From contig JBDZUX010000003.1 of NCBI GenBank assembly GCA_040255405.1, positions 124,001 to 188,000 on the forward strand: a stretch of 64,000 bases of DNA. Reading direction: 5' to 3'. Numbering within the stretch: the first letter of the stretch is position 1; each line of letters begins with the position of its first letter. The DNA is from 66-474 sp040255405. GTDB lineage: Bacteria > Pseudomonadota > Gammaproteobacteria > Xanthomonadales > Rhodanobacteraceae. Both the position numbers and the translations under genes were made by a program. The notes under the pieces are model-generated. The model saw only the letters and a program-made list of their open reading frames with translations, had not been told where the DNA came from and did not search any database. Shown piece after piece: positions 17,143 to 24,848 of the stretch.

Positions 17143-18447
17143 ATGCAGCAGCGTGCGACGCCGGCAACGACTACGGGCGGGCCATGGACGCGCTTGCCCG
17201 ATGCCGTGATCGGCGCACACCCGGTCGGCAACTGGCTGTTGCAAATGGGTTTCGATCTGTGGATCCGCATGGGCTACGACCGCGAGATCGTGGCGCCCGC
17301 GGATTTCGAACTTGCGCCGGGTTCGCTGATCGCTTCCAACCACCAGCGCGACGTGGACGGCCCGATGCTCGGCAACGTGCTGGGGCGCCGGCGCGGGCTG
17401 CGCTTCGAAGGTACGCCGCCGTTCTACGCCACGCGCGAGGACCTGTTTCGCCCCGGCATCCTCTCGCGTCTGACCGTGGATTGGCCGGCGCCGCTGTCGG
17501 CGCTGATGGGCTGCATTTCCCTGGCGTGGTTCTTTCCCCTGGGGCGCACCGAACCGATGCGACGGGTGCGCGAATTCACGCTCGGTGAAGCGTTGCTCGC
17601 GCTGTGCGAGGAGGGCTGCGGCGGCGACGATTGCTGCGCCCTGCTGAATGCACGCGGCCGCCGCGAAACGGCGCTTGCCGCCGGCAGTTGCTCGGTGCGG
17701 GAGGCCCTCGCGCGCCGCGATCTGCCGCTGGAATCATCGTGGGGCCTTCGGCGGCTTTCGCTCCCCGCGTTCCGGAAACTGCTGCCCGCGTTCCGTGCCG
17801 TGGTGGATGCGCAACTCGCGCACTTCGCGAACCGGATCGACCGCGGTTGCTGCGTGTACTTTTCGCCGGAGGGAACCATCTCGATGGACGGCCACTTCGG
17901 GCGCGTCCGCGGTGGCTTCTTCCGGCTCACCCGGGCCACGCGCGCGCCACCCTGGATCCAGCCGATGGCGCTCGGCTACGACACGCTGGCGCCGGGCCGA
18001 TCGCGCGTGGTAATCCGCATCGGCGAACGGATTCGCGCCGACACCTCGCTGGATCGGCGGGCCTTCGACGCCTCGCTGCGACGCACGATCCTGGACACGG
18101 TGCCGATCACGCCGAGCCACCTGCTGGCGCGCTTCCTGTCGCACGGCCCGCAGGCTTTCACCGCGCGTGACCTGGGACACTGGTTGGCAGACAGCCTCAC
18201 GACACTACGCGAACGCGATGCCTCGCTCGACCCGTTGTTCGCACGCACCGAGTCCGAGCGGCTCGCGTCCGTACGCCTGCGCTGGCTGCGGCGCAAGCGG
18301 CTGGTGGCGCGCGACGGCGGCGGATTCCGCAACATCGTTCCGCGCAACGCGGCGCCCGGCTGGCGCACTCCGGCCGGCGTCGTGAACTACCTCGATAACA
18401 GCCTCGCCGATCTCCTGCCCGACGTCGCTCGGGCGTTGCCATGCTGA
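17143..18447 (+). CDS. PlsC-like acyltransferase in the hopanoid cluster
   Basis: A 434-residue protein with glycerophosphate/lysophospholipid acyltransferase motifs: the HX4D active site NHQRDVD (His67, Asp72) and FSPEGT, about 170 residues further on, which binds the phosphate group of acceptors. No clear membrane helix is seen apart from a hydrophobic stretch around SALMGCISLAWFFPLG. The motif spacing is longer than in classical PlsC, so this is a divergent subfamily. Its ATG follows the HpnB stop with no gap and its stop overlaps the next start. The location suggests acylation of a hopanoid-linked sugar or of a phospholipid that works with hopanoids (inference). It is not a standard hpn gene. 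Confidence 0.75.
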   Translation: MQQRATPATTTGGPWTRLPDAVIGAHPVGNWLLQMGFDLWIRMGYDREIVAPADFELAPGSLIASNHQRDVDGPMLGNVLGRRRGLRFEGTPPFYATREDLFRPGILSRLTVDWPAPLSALMGCISLAWFFPLGRTEPMRRVREFTLGEALLALCEEGCGGDDCCALLNARGRRETALAAGSCSVREALARRDLPLESSWGLRRLSLPAFRKLLPAFRAVVDAQLAHFANRIDRGCCVYFSPEGTISMDGHFGRVRGGFFRLTRATRAPPWIQPMALGYDTLAPGRSRVVIRIGERIRADTSLDRRAFDASLRRTILDTVPITPSHLLARFLSHGPQAFTARDLGHWLADSLTTLRERDASLDPLFARTESERLASVRLRWLRRKRLVARDGGGFRNIVPRNAAPGWRTPAGVVNYLDNSLADLLPDVARALPC

Positions 18448-19460
18448 AAGTCTTCACGCATGCGCGTGCCGTCCTGAAGCCACAAGTCATCCTGCCGGTC
18501 CTGCTGGCAGCCGCGCTGCTGGTGTTCGCGTTCAACCTGGGCGACCTCGGCAAGGTGGTGGCGCGCCTGCGGGGCCTGCCGTTGCGCGTGCTGGGCATTT
18601 CGCTCGGCGCCGCAGCGCTCTACCTCGGCTGCAAGGCGGTGCAACTGCGCCTGATGCTGCGAAGGATCGACGTGTGCATCCCGCCATGGCCGTTCTGGCT
18701 CGCGTTCGCGGTCGGCGAACTCACGGTGACGCTGCCACTGGGTCTGTTTTCGCAGAACTGGGTGTTGTCGGCGTCGCGGCGCGTACACGTCGGCCGCAGT
18801 TCGGCCGCGACCGTGATGATGCTGCTGGTCGAGATCGCCACGGTGTTCCTGTTCCTCGCGGTGGTCGCGATTCCGGGATGGGGCGGGGTGCGCTGGGTAT
18901 CGGTGGCGCTGCTGGCGATGTTCTCTGCGGCGGTTGCGGGCGCGCTGCTGTTCGAGGGCAAGGCACGCAAACTCCCCGACCGGTTCCACCGTGAATGGTT
19001 GAAGAAGATCGCGAGGGGCGCCATCGAGTTGCTGGACGGGCTGCGCAAGCTGTGCACGCCCCGCACGATCGCGGTGAGCCTGGTGCTGGCGGCGATCTAC
19101 CTCGGCGCGCTCGGCACCGCGTTCTGGCAGGTCGGGCGCGGCATGCACGTGCAGCACCTCAGCTATCTCGATGCCACCACCATCTACATGTTTTCGCTGG
19201 CGGTCATCCTGATCGGCGCGGGGTTGATCAGCCAGATTGGCACGGTCGACCTGCTCGGCATGGTGATCGCGCGCGCCTGGGGCATCGGCTATACGGACGG
19301 GCTGGCGATGATGCTGGGGTTTCGCATCGTATGGACCGGTTCGATCTGGCTGCTGTGCCTGCCGATCGTCGGCATCACCTGGCGCGAAATGCCGACCGAA
19401 TCCAACAAGCGCAAGAACAGGGAAGAATCAGGCGATCGCGGCAAGGAAGCGTCCGACTGA
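18441..19460 (+). CDS. Lysylphosphatidylglycerol synthase TM-region family protein (HpnL/AglD-like)
   Basis: A 339-residue polytopic protein with about eight hydrophobic helices, of the UPF0104/LPG_synthase_TM family that includes HpnL and AglD. Such proteins are proposed to move or position lipid-linked groups across the membrane. Features include the AALYLGCKAVQLRLMLRR loop, LPLGLFSQNWVLSASRR, and a basic cytosolic tail. Start ATG overlaps the acyltransferase stop (ATGCTGA). It ends 33 bases inside the convergent glycosyltransferase gene. HpnL-like function in hopanoid transport is plausible but sequence alone does not separate it from other family members. Confidence 0.75.
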   Translation: MLKVFTHARAVLKPQVILPVLLAAALLVFAFNLGDLGKVVARLRGLPLRVLGISLGAAALYLGCKAVQLRLMLRRIDVCIPPWPFWLAFAVGELTVTLPLGLFSQNWVLSASRRVHVGRSSAATVMMLLVEIATVFLFLAVVAIPGWGGVRWVSVALLAMFSAAVAGALLFEGKARKLPDRFHREWLKKIARGAIELLDGLRKLCTPRTIAVSLVLAAIYLGALGTAFWQVGRGMHVQHLSYLDATTIYMFSLAVILIGAGLISQIGTVDLLGMVIARAWGIGYTDGLAMMLGFRIVWTGSIWLLCLPIVGITWREMPTESNKRKNREESGDRGKEASD

Positions 19461-20507
19461 CGCCGCCGCGTGCATGCGCGGGATGCCCGCGGCCGCGCGG
19501 GCGCGCTCCAGATCGCGCGGAAGATCCAGATGCTTCTGCTCCTCCGACCAGACGTAGCCCCTGTCGCGATGGAAGCGCGCCAGGTACTCCTGCTCGCTCT
19601 GTCCGGGCGTCGCGACGAACAAAGCCTTGCGTCCCAGCGCCGCCAGTTCCATCAGCGTGGTGTAGCCCGAACGCGTCATCACCAGCTTCGCGCGATTGAG
19701 CATTTCAGCCTGGCGCTCGCGATCGAGATAGTCGTACACGGCGGCGCCATCGACCTCGCGCACACCGTCGCCGTCGCCCGGCTTGCCCAGCGTCACCACG
19801 ATGCGGCCTGGCAACTTCGGCAGCGCTTCCAGCACCAGTTCTTCGAGCAGGCCACGTTGCGGCTCGATGCCCGACACGGAAAAAAACACGTCGATGTCCT
19901 GCTCCACGTCCATGGGCTGGACGCTGGACAACGGCCCGATGTACACCAGCCGCCCCTCGCCCCAGTCGAATTCCGGATCGTGGCCCAGCCAACCCGACAG
20001 GCCGCCGTTTTCCGCGACGTCCGGTATCAGGATCCTTGTGAAGCCACGCAACAGATGACGCTGGCCCCATTCCGCAACCCATTGCGTGAACCCGCTGAAA
20101 AACGGCACGACTTGATGGATCGAATGGAGGATGCAGTAACTCGGCACCGCGCGCGACCACACCCCGAAGCGGCTGTCGGAAATCACGCAATCGAGGTGCC
20201 GTTGCGCGACCAGCGCCTCGGTCATGCGGTGTTCGCGGCGGAAGCCCGCGAGCACCCATGGCATCGAAGCCGTCATGCGCAGGTAGAACACGGCCGGGTA
20301 GCGGCTGAACGGCGCGGGCGTGTCACGAAACGGAAAGTATTCGCAGGCGTCGCCCAACTCGGATTGCAACAATCGCATGCCGGGGCCCGGCTGGATCATC
20401 ACGATCACGTGATCGCCGCGATCCAGCAGTGCGCGGATCAATCCGAGGCTGCGCGTCGCATGCCCGAGGCCCCAATGGTAGACGCCATACAGGATTCGTC
20501 GCCCCAT
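19428..20507 (-). CDS. Glycosyltransferase, GT-B fold (MJ1255/MurG-like)
   Basis: A 359-residue GT-B glycosyltransferase of the family 28/MJ1255 type. The N terminus has the nucleotide-fold signature ILYGVYHWGLGHATRSL, and the C-terminal half carries the donor-binding stretch VMTRSGYTTLMELAALGRK followed by TPGQSEQEYLARF. The start ATG at 20507 is preceded by AAGGAAG seven bases upstream, which rules out the long upstream extension through the tRNA gene. It converges on the HpnL-like gene, overlapping it by 33 bases. With HpnB and the acyltransferase it may build a glycolipid head group, possibly on hopanoid, but it could also be unrelated. Confidence 0.82.
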   Translation of the reverse strand: MGRRILYGVYHWGLGHATRSLGLIRALLDRGDHVIVMIQPGPGMRLLQSELGDACEYFPFRDTPAPFSRYPAVFYLRMTASMPWVLAGFRREHRMTEALVAQRHLDCVISDSRFGVWSRAVPSYCILHSIHQVVPFFSGFTQWVAEWGQRHLLRGFTRILIPDVAENGGLSGWLGHDPEFDWGEGRLVYIGPLSSVQPMDVEQDIDVFFSVSGIEPQRGLLEELVLEALPKLPGRIVVTLGKPGDGDGVREVDGAAVYDYLDRERQAEMLNRAKLVMTRSGYTTLMELAALGRKALFVATPGQSEQEYLARFHRDRGYVWSEEQKHLDLPRDLERARAAAGIPRMHAAASVGRFLAAIA

Positions 20508-20646
20508 CCAGACTTCCTTTGCCGTCCCGGCGAAACCACGATGGCGCATGCTGGCACGCAAAACGTGTATGCGGCGCGAACGCGGCGAACATGCGAGAAT
20601 CGCCGACTGCTGCCTCATAACTCGACGAGTGGGTTTCGCAAGCGTT

Positions 20647-20669
20647 GCGAGCGTCCACCGGACGCTCGC
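20647..20669. other. 10-bp perfect hairpin upstream of tRNA-Arg
   Basis: Arms 20647-20656 and 20660-20669 are exact inverted repeats (GCGAGCGTCC and its complement) with a 3-base loop. It lies between the glycosyltransferase start and tRNA-Arg, on neither side followed by a T-run, so it is not an intrinsic terminator. It could be a processing or protein-binding site; function unknown. Confidence 0.4.
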
Positions 20670-20719
20670 GCGAACGAAGCCTGCGAACCACGAATGGCTC
20701 GTGCGAAAATCCACAATCA

Positions 20720-20796
20720 GGCCCCGTAGCTCAGCTGGATAGAGCGTCCCCCTCCTAAGGGGAAGGTCGCCCGTTCGAATCGGGCCGGGGTCGCCA
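20720..20796 (+). tRNA. tRNA-Arg (anticodon CCU)
   Basis: A 77-base cloverleaf. The acceptor stem GGCCCCG pairs with CGGGGUC (one G-U), U8-A9 are conserved, the D arm is GCUC/GAGC, the anticodon stem UCCCC/GGGGA encloses CUCCUAA with anticodon CCU, and the T arm GCCCG-UUCGAAU-CGGGC is perfect. The 3' CCA is encoded. It reads AGG codons. It is flanked on the right by a displaced copy of its own 3' end (see the repeat at 20898). Confidence 0.96.
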
Positions 20797-20897
20797 ATTT
20801 CGCACACCGCAAGCTTTGGTCGCCCGCCAACCTCGCCATCCCGGATGCTCGCCCTTCGGACCGCCTTCGAGGTTCGGGCGCGCTCCTGCACGCCTCG

Positions 20898-20918
20898 TCG
20901 AATCGGGCCGGGGTCGCC
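20898..20918 (+). repeat. Displaced 21-bp copy of the tRNA-Arg 3' end
   Basis: These 21 bases are identical to 20775-20795, the T-loop, T-stem and acceptor end of tRNA-Arg, at an offset of 123 bp. No other tRNA parts accompany it. A direct repeat of a tRNA 3' end is the usual footprint of an integrase attachment site, but the 100 bp between the copies hold no integrase or cargo. It may be a scar of an excised element or of a deleted second tRNA copy. Confidence 0.85.
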
Positions 20919-20987
20919 GTCCATGCGCGTGCGCCGGCTCGCGCGCCGTTTACGCCCACCGCGCAAGCCCGCGTTTTGTGTGCGCGC

Positions 20988-20996
20988 TGCTACAAT
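20988..20996 (+). promoter_or_regulatory. Extended -10 promoter candidate for the aldehyde dehydrogenase gene
   Basis: TGCTACAAT is an extended -10 element (TGn plus TACAAT) in an A+T-richer patch 49 bases before the ATG at 21045. No good -35 hexamer lies at 16-18 bp, which extended -10 promoters can tolerate. Transcription would start near 21003. Confidence 0.5.
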
Positions 20997-21044
20997 ATCC
21001 GATTGATTTCACGCGCTGCACGTGCAGCGGACACAGGAGCCTGC

Positions 21045-22577
21045 ATGACCCATCCCATCCTTTCCGCGCTCGGCCTCGGCGACACCAATTCCGGCACCTT
21101 TCTCGGCAATGACGAATGGTCGAAAACCACCGATGCGGGCGTGCTGGAACCGCTGAACCCGGCCACCAACGAACCGCTGGCGAAAGTGTATGCAACCAGC
21201 GACGCGGATTACGAAACCATCGTGCACAATGCGCAAAACGCGTTCGCGGAATGGCGCACGATTCCGGCGCCCAAGCGCGGCGAAGCGGTGCGTCTGTGCG
21301 CGCAGGCACTGCGCGAACACAAGGACGCACTCGGTTCGCTGGTTGCATTGGAAATGGGCAAGATCAAGCCGGAAGGCGACGGCGAAGTGCAGGAGATGAT
21401 CGACATCGCCGACTTCGCGGTTGGCCAGTCGCGCATGCTCTATGGCCTGTCGATGCATTCCGAGCGCCCCGGCCACCGGATGTACGAGCAATGGCACCCG
21501 CTGGGCCTGGTCGGCATCATCAGTGCCTTCAACTTCCCGGTGGCGGTATGGAGCTGGAACGCGTTCATCGCCGCGGTGTGCGGCAACGTATGCATCTGGA
21601 AACCCTCACCGAAGGCGCCGCTGTCGGCGATCGCCGCGGTGCGCATCTGCAACGAAGCACTGAAGGCCGGCGGCTTCCCGGAAATCTTCTACCTCTTCAA
21701 CGACGCCGGCAGCGAACTCGCACGGAAATTCGTGGACGACAAGCGCGTCCCGCTGATCAGCTTCACCGGCTCCACCAAGGTCGGCCGCATGATCGGCGAG
21801 CGCGTGGCCGCGCGGATGGGACGCTCGCTGCTGGAACTCGGCGGCAACAATGCGATCATCCTCGACCGCTCGGCCGACCTGGGCCTCGCGATCCCCGCCA
21901 TCGTGTTCGGTGCAGTCGGCACCGCGGGCCAGCGCTGCACCTCGACGCGTCGCTTGTTCGTGCACGAATCGATCATCGACGACGTATTGGGCAAGTTGCG
22001 CCATGCGTACCAACAGGTCGAAAAGAAGATCGGCGACCCGACCAGGCAGGAAACGCTGATGGGTCCGCTGAACAGCAAGGCCGCGGTCGACCAGTTCGCG
22101 AACGCGGTGAAGACCGCGAAAGCCAGCGGCGCACGCGTCGTCAGCGGCGGTTCGGTGCTGGAACGCCAGGGCAATTTCGTGGAGCCGACCATCATCACCG
22201 GCGTGCAACCGTCCGACGAGATCGTGCAGACCGAAACCTTCGCGCCGATCCTCTACGTGATGCCGTTCAAGACCCTGGATGAGGCAATCCGCATGCAGAA
22301 CGAGGTGCCGCAGGGCCTCTCGTCGGCGATCTTCACGCAGAGCCTCAAGGCGGCCGAGCAGTACCTGTCCGCGTGGGGTTCCGACTGTGGCATCGCCAAC
22401 GTCAACATCGGCACTTCGGGCGCCGAAATCGGCGGCGCGTTCGGCGGCGAGAAGGAAACCGGCGGCGGACGCGAATCCGGCTCCGATGCTTGGAAGGCGT
22501 ACATGCGCCGCCAGACCAACACCATCAACTGGTCGGATGCGCTGCCGCTGGCCCAGGGCATCAAGTTCGATTTGTGA
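21045..22577 (+). CDS. ALDH7-family aldehyde dehydrogenase (alpha-aminoadipic semialdehyde / piperideine-6-carboxylate type)
   Basis: A 510-residue NAD-dependent aldehyde dehydrogenase of the antiquitin (ALDH7/AmaB) group, which oxidises L-2-aminoadipate 6-semialdehyde in lysine/pipecolate breakdown. Catalytic residues are Asn163 (FNFPVAVWSWN), Glu265 (LELGGNN) and Cys298 (GTAGQRCTSTRR); the C-terminal FGGEKETGGGRESGSD block is typical of the group. AGGAG five bases before the ATG sets the start. The glutaryl-CoA dehydrogenase gene 12 kb away would act later in lysine catabolism, which fits but does not prove this substrate. Confidence 0.9.
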   Translation: MTHPILSALGLGDTNSGTFLGNDEWSKTTDAGVLEPLNPATNEPLAKVYATSDADYETIVHNAQNAFAEWRTIPAPKRGEAVRLCAQALREHKDALGSLVALEMGKIKPEGDGEVQEMIDIADFAVGQSRMLYGLSMHSERPGHRMYEQWHPLGLVGIISAFNFPVAVWSWNAFIAAVCGNVCIWKPSPKAPLSAIAAVRICNEALKAGGFPEIFYLFNDAGSELARKFVDDKRVPLISFTGSTKVGRMIGERVAARMGRSLLELGGNNAIILDRSADLGLAIPAIVFGAVGTAGQRCTSTRRLFVHESIIDDVLGKLRHAYQQVEKKIGDPTRQETLMGPLNSKAAVDQFANAVKTAKASGARVVSGGSVLERQGNFVEPTIITGVQPSDEIVQTETFAPILYVMPFKTLDEAIRMQNEVPQGLSSAIFTQSLKAAEQYLSAWGSDCGIANVNIGTSGAEIGGAFGGEKETGGGRESGSDAWKAYMRRQTNTINWSDALPLAQGIKFDL

Positions 22578-22612
22578 CCGGACTCGGGACTCGGAAAAGC
22601 ATAGATCACGTC

Positions 22613-22848
22613 GTCATTCCGGGGCTGCCGCAGCTGCATCGCGGCGGAACCCGGAACCCAGTGAGGTTGTCACCAAGGCGCCGGGTTCCGGATCGTGGCT
22701 TCGCCACGTCCGGAATGGCGACAAGGTTGAAGTGCTTCGTCACTCCGGGGCCGTTCGCGGACTTATCGCGAACGGAACCCGGAATCGGTTTCTGCCAGCA
22801 ATAGACGGAAACCGATTCCGGATCGCGGCATCGCCGCGTCCGGAATGA
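22613..22848. repeat. Cluster of four REP-like palindromes
   Basis: The 360-base gap after the aldehyde dehydrogenase gene is occupied by four hairpins of one family. Two contain a TTCCGGA/TCCGGAA stem with a GC-rich inner stem (22686-22715 and 22816-22846); two alternate units have CCGGG-type arms (22617-22656 and about 22745-22793, inner stem CCGTTCGCG/CGCGAACGG). A further 12-bp inverted pair links 22782-22793 with 22808-22820. Alternating orientation resembles bacterial interspersed mosaic elements. I see no gene in this gap. Confidence 0.85.
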
Positions 22849-22937
22849 CGGTAGTTGGAGATGTTGCGGCGTCGCGGGCCCGGAACGGCGCCAAAGGTTG
22901 CATCGCCCGTGGTTGAGAGAACCCGCAAGAGCGCGTG

Positions 22938-23726
22938 ATGAACACACCGTCCGGTTCCACCGAATACCGCATCGCCGCCATCTCGGATATCCACGGCAAC
23001 CTCGCCGCGCTGGACGCGGTGCTGGGCGACATCGACAGGCGCGGCTGCGACCTGATCGTCAATCTCGGCGACATCCTCTCCGGGCCGTTGCAACCGGCGG
23101 AAACCGCCGATCGCCTGATGGCGCTCGACCTGCCGACGATCCGGGGCAATCACGAACGGCAACTGCTCGAACATGCGCCGGAACACATGGGTGCGGCCGA
23201 CGCCTTCACGCACGCGCGGCTCACGCGTGACCACCTGGATTGGCTGCGCGGCCTGCCGGCCAGCCTCCGGCTGGAGGGCGTGCATCTGTGCCACGGCACG
23301 CCCGACAGCGACCTCCAATACTTCCTTGAAGCCGTCGATGAACATGGCGCCCGTCCGGCTGACGCCGACCTCGTACTCGAACGTGCGGGCGACGTCGACG
23401 CCGAGCTGATCCTGTGCGGACACACCCACATGCCGCGCAGCACGCTGCTGGCTGACGGCAGGCTGATCGTCAATCCCGGCAGCGTCGGCTTGCAGGCGAT
23501 CGCCTGGGACCGCCCGTATCCTCACGTGATGAATGTCGGTACCCCGCACGCGCGCTACGCGCTGGTCGAGCGCGGTGCGCGTGGCTGGACCGTGGTCCAC
23601 GTTTCGGTCGCCTACGCCTGGGACGCCGCCGCCGCGCGAGCCGAAACGAACGGCTATCCCCGCCTTGCACACGCGCTTCGGCATGGGCGCATGCCTGCCT
23701 CCGCATTGCGGGAGCACGCCGCATGA
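22938..23726 (+). CDS. Metallophosphoesterase (YfcE/MJ0936-like)
   Basis: Calcineurin-like phosphoesterase of 262 residues. The metal-binding series is complete: SDIHGNL, LGDILSG, IRGNHE, then HGTPDSD, and CGHTHMP in the second half. Enzymes of this group hydrolyse phosphodiesters or nucleotides, with varied and often unknown substrates. The ATG at 22938 is used; GTG three bases earlier is equally possible. The stop overlaps the next start (ATGA), pairing it with the SDR gene. Confidence 0.88.
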   Translation: MNTPSGSTEYRIAAISDIHGNLAALDAVLGDIDRRGCDLIVNLGDILSGPLQPAETADRLMALDLPTIRGNHERQLLEHAPEHMGAADAFTHARLTRDHLDWLRGLPASLRLEGVHLCHGTPDSDLQYFLEAVDEHGARPADADLVLERAGDVDAELILCGHTHMPRSTLLADGRLIVNPGSVGLQAIAWDRPYPHVMNVGTPHARYALVERGARGWTVVHVSVAYAWDAAAARAETNGYPRLAHALRHGRMPASALREHAA

Positions 23727-24490
23727 GTGCGCCGGCGCCTTTCGACTTCACCGGCTATCGCATCGCCATCGCGGGCGGCAGCAAGGGCATCGGCCGCGCG
23801 ATCGCGCTCGGATTCCTCGCAGGCGGCGCGCAGGTCGCGGTGTGTGCGCGCGGACAGATGGGATTGGACGCGCTGGCGAGCGATGCCGGCGCCCACGCAG
23901 GCAACCTGCACACCCGGGCCTGCGACCTGTCGCAGATCGATCAAATCGAAACCTGGGTTGGAGACGCCGCGCAAGCCATGGGCGGCATCGACGTGCTGGT
24001 CAACAACGCCACCGGTTACGGCTTCCGCGAAGACGACGAGTCGTGGCTGGTCGATTTCAACGTCGACCTGATGGCCGCGGTGCGCGCCTCGCGCTTCGCG
24101 GTGCCGCACCTGAAACGGTCGCCGCGCGCGTGCATCCTGCACACCAGTTCGATCGGCGCGTTCCGGCCGCGCACGATGGGTCCACCCTACGCCGCGATGA
24201 AGGCGGCGCTGAACCATTACACCCGCACCCAGGCACTGGCGCTCGCCGAGCACCGCATCCGCGTCAACGCCATCGCACCGGGTTCAATCGAGTTTCCCGA
24301 CGGTGTGTGGGACCGCGTCAGGCACGACAAACCGGAGCAGTATCAAAAAGTACTCGGCACGATTCCGTTCGGGCGCTTCGGCACGCCGGAGGAAGTCGCC
24401 CATCTCGCGTTGTTCCTGGCCTCGCCTTTCGCGGGCTGGATCACGGGCCAGATCATGTCGGTGGATGGCGGCCAGTCGCTGCGTTTCTGA
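23723..24490 (+). CDS. Short-chain dehydrogenase/reductase
   Basis: Classical SDR oxidoreductase of 255 residues. The cofactor motif is AGGSKGIGRAI (17-27), NNA at 94-96, the catalytic Ser at about 142, Tyr156 and Lys160 (YAAMK). The C terminus has the GWITGQIMSVDGGQSLRF tail seen in FabG-like enzymes. Substrate cannot be inferred. ATGA overlap with the phosphoesterase gene indicates one transcript. Confidence 0.88.
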   Translation: MSAPAPFDFTGYRIAIAGGSKGIGRAIALGFLAGGAQVAVCARGQMGLDALASDAGAHAGNLHTRACDLSQIDQIETWVGDAAQAMGGIDVLVNNATGYGFREDDESWLVDFNVDLMAAVRASRFAVPHLKRSPRACILHTSSIGAFRPRTMGPPYAAMKAALNHYTRTQALALAEHRIRVNAIAPGSIEFPDGVWDRVRHDKPEQYQKVLGTIPFGRFGTPEEVAHLALFLASPFAGWITGQIMSVDGGQSLRF

Positions 24491-24559
24491 GGCGCCCGGT
24501 GGAAAACGCACGTCGCTGGTGTGCGATCATGAGGTAATGGAACCGGAAGCGTTGCGGCC

Positions 24560-24844
24560 ATGAACACGGTCTATCCGCGCACCAATTCGCTCGCCGTGGT
24601 CAGCCTGGTGTTCGGCGTGCTCGCGTACGTGTTCCTGCCGGGCCTCGGAGCACTGATCGCCGTGGTCTGCGGGCATTCCGCACGTTCGGAAATCCGGCGC
24701 GCGGCACCCGGCAGCATGGAGGGCGACGGCATGGCGCTGGCGGGGTTGATCCTTGGCTGGCTGCAGCTCGGCTTCCTGCTGGCGCTTCTGTGCGGCGCGT
24801 TCCTGGTCTTGTTCGGCGCGATCGCCTTCAGCGGATTCCACTGA
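24560..24844 (+). CDS. DUF4190-type small membrane protein
   Basis: A 94-residue protein with two hydrophobic helices (about residues 10-34 and 58-88) connected by a polar loop containing HSARSEIRRA. This matches the DUF4190 layout, in which the loop often begins with a GHxA motif; here CGHSARSEI. Function unknown. It ends four bases before pyrD and is probably co-transcribed with it. Confidence 0.8.
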   Translation: MNTVYPRTNSLAVVSLVFGVLAYVFLPGLGALIAVVCGHSARSEIRRAAPGSMEGDGMALAGLILGWLQLGFLLALLCGAFLVLFGAIAFSGFH

Positions 24845-24848
24845 CCCG

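Noticed and set aside
20880..20920. A second tRNA gene next to tRNA-Arg
   Set aside because: Only the T-loop to acceptor 3' part is repeated; no D arm, anticodon arm or 5' acceptor strand is present.
22578..22937. CRISPR-like repetition after the aldehyde dehydrogenase gene
   Set aside because: The repeats are alternating palindromes of variable interior and spacing, not identical direct repeats with unique spacers.
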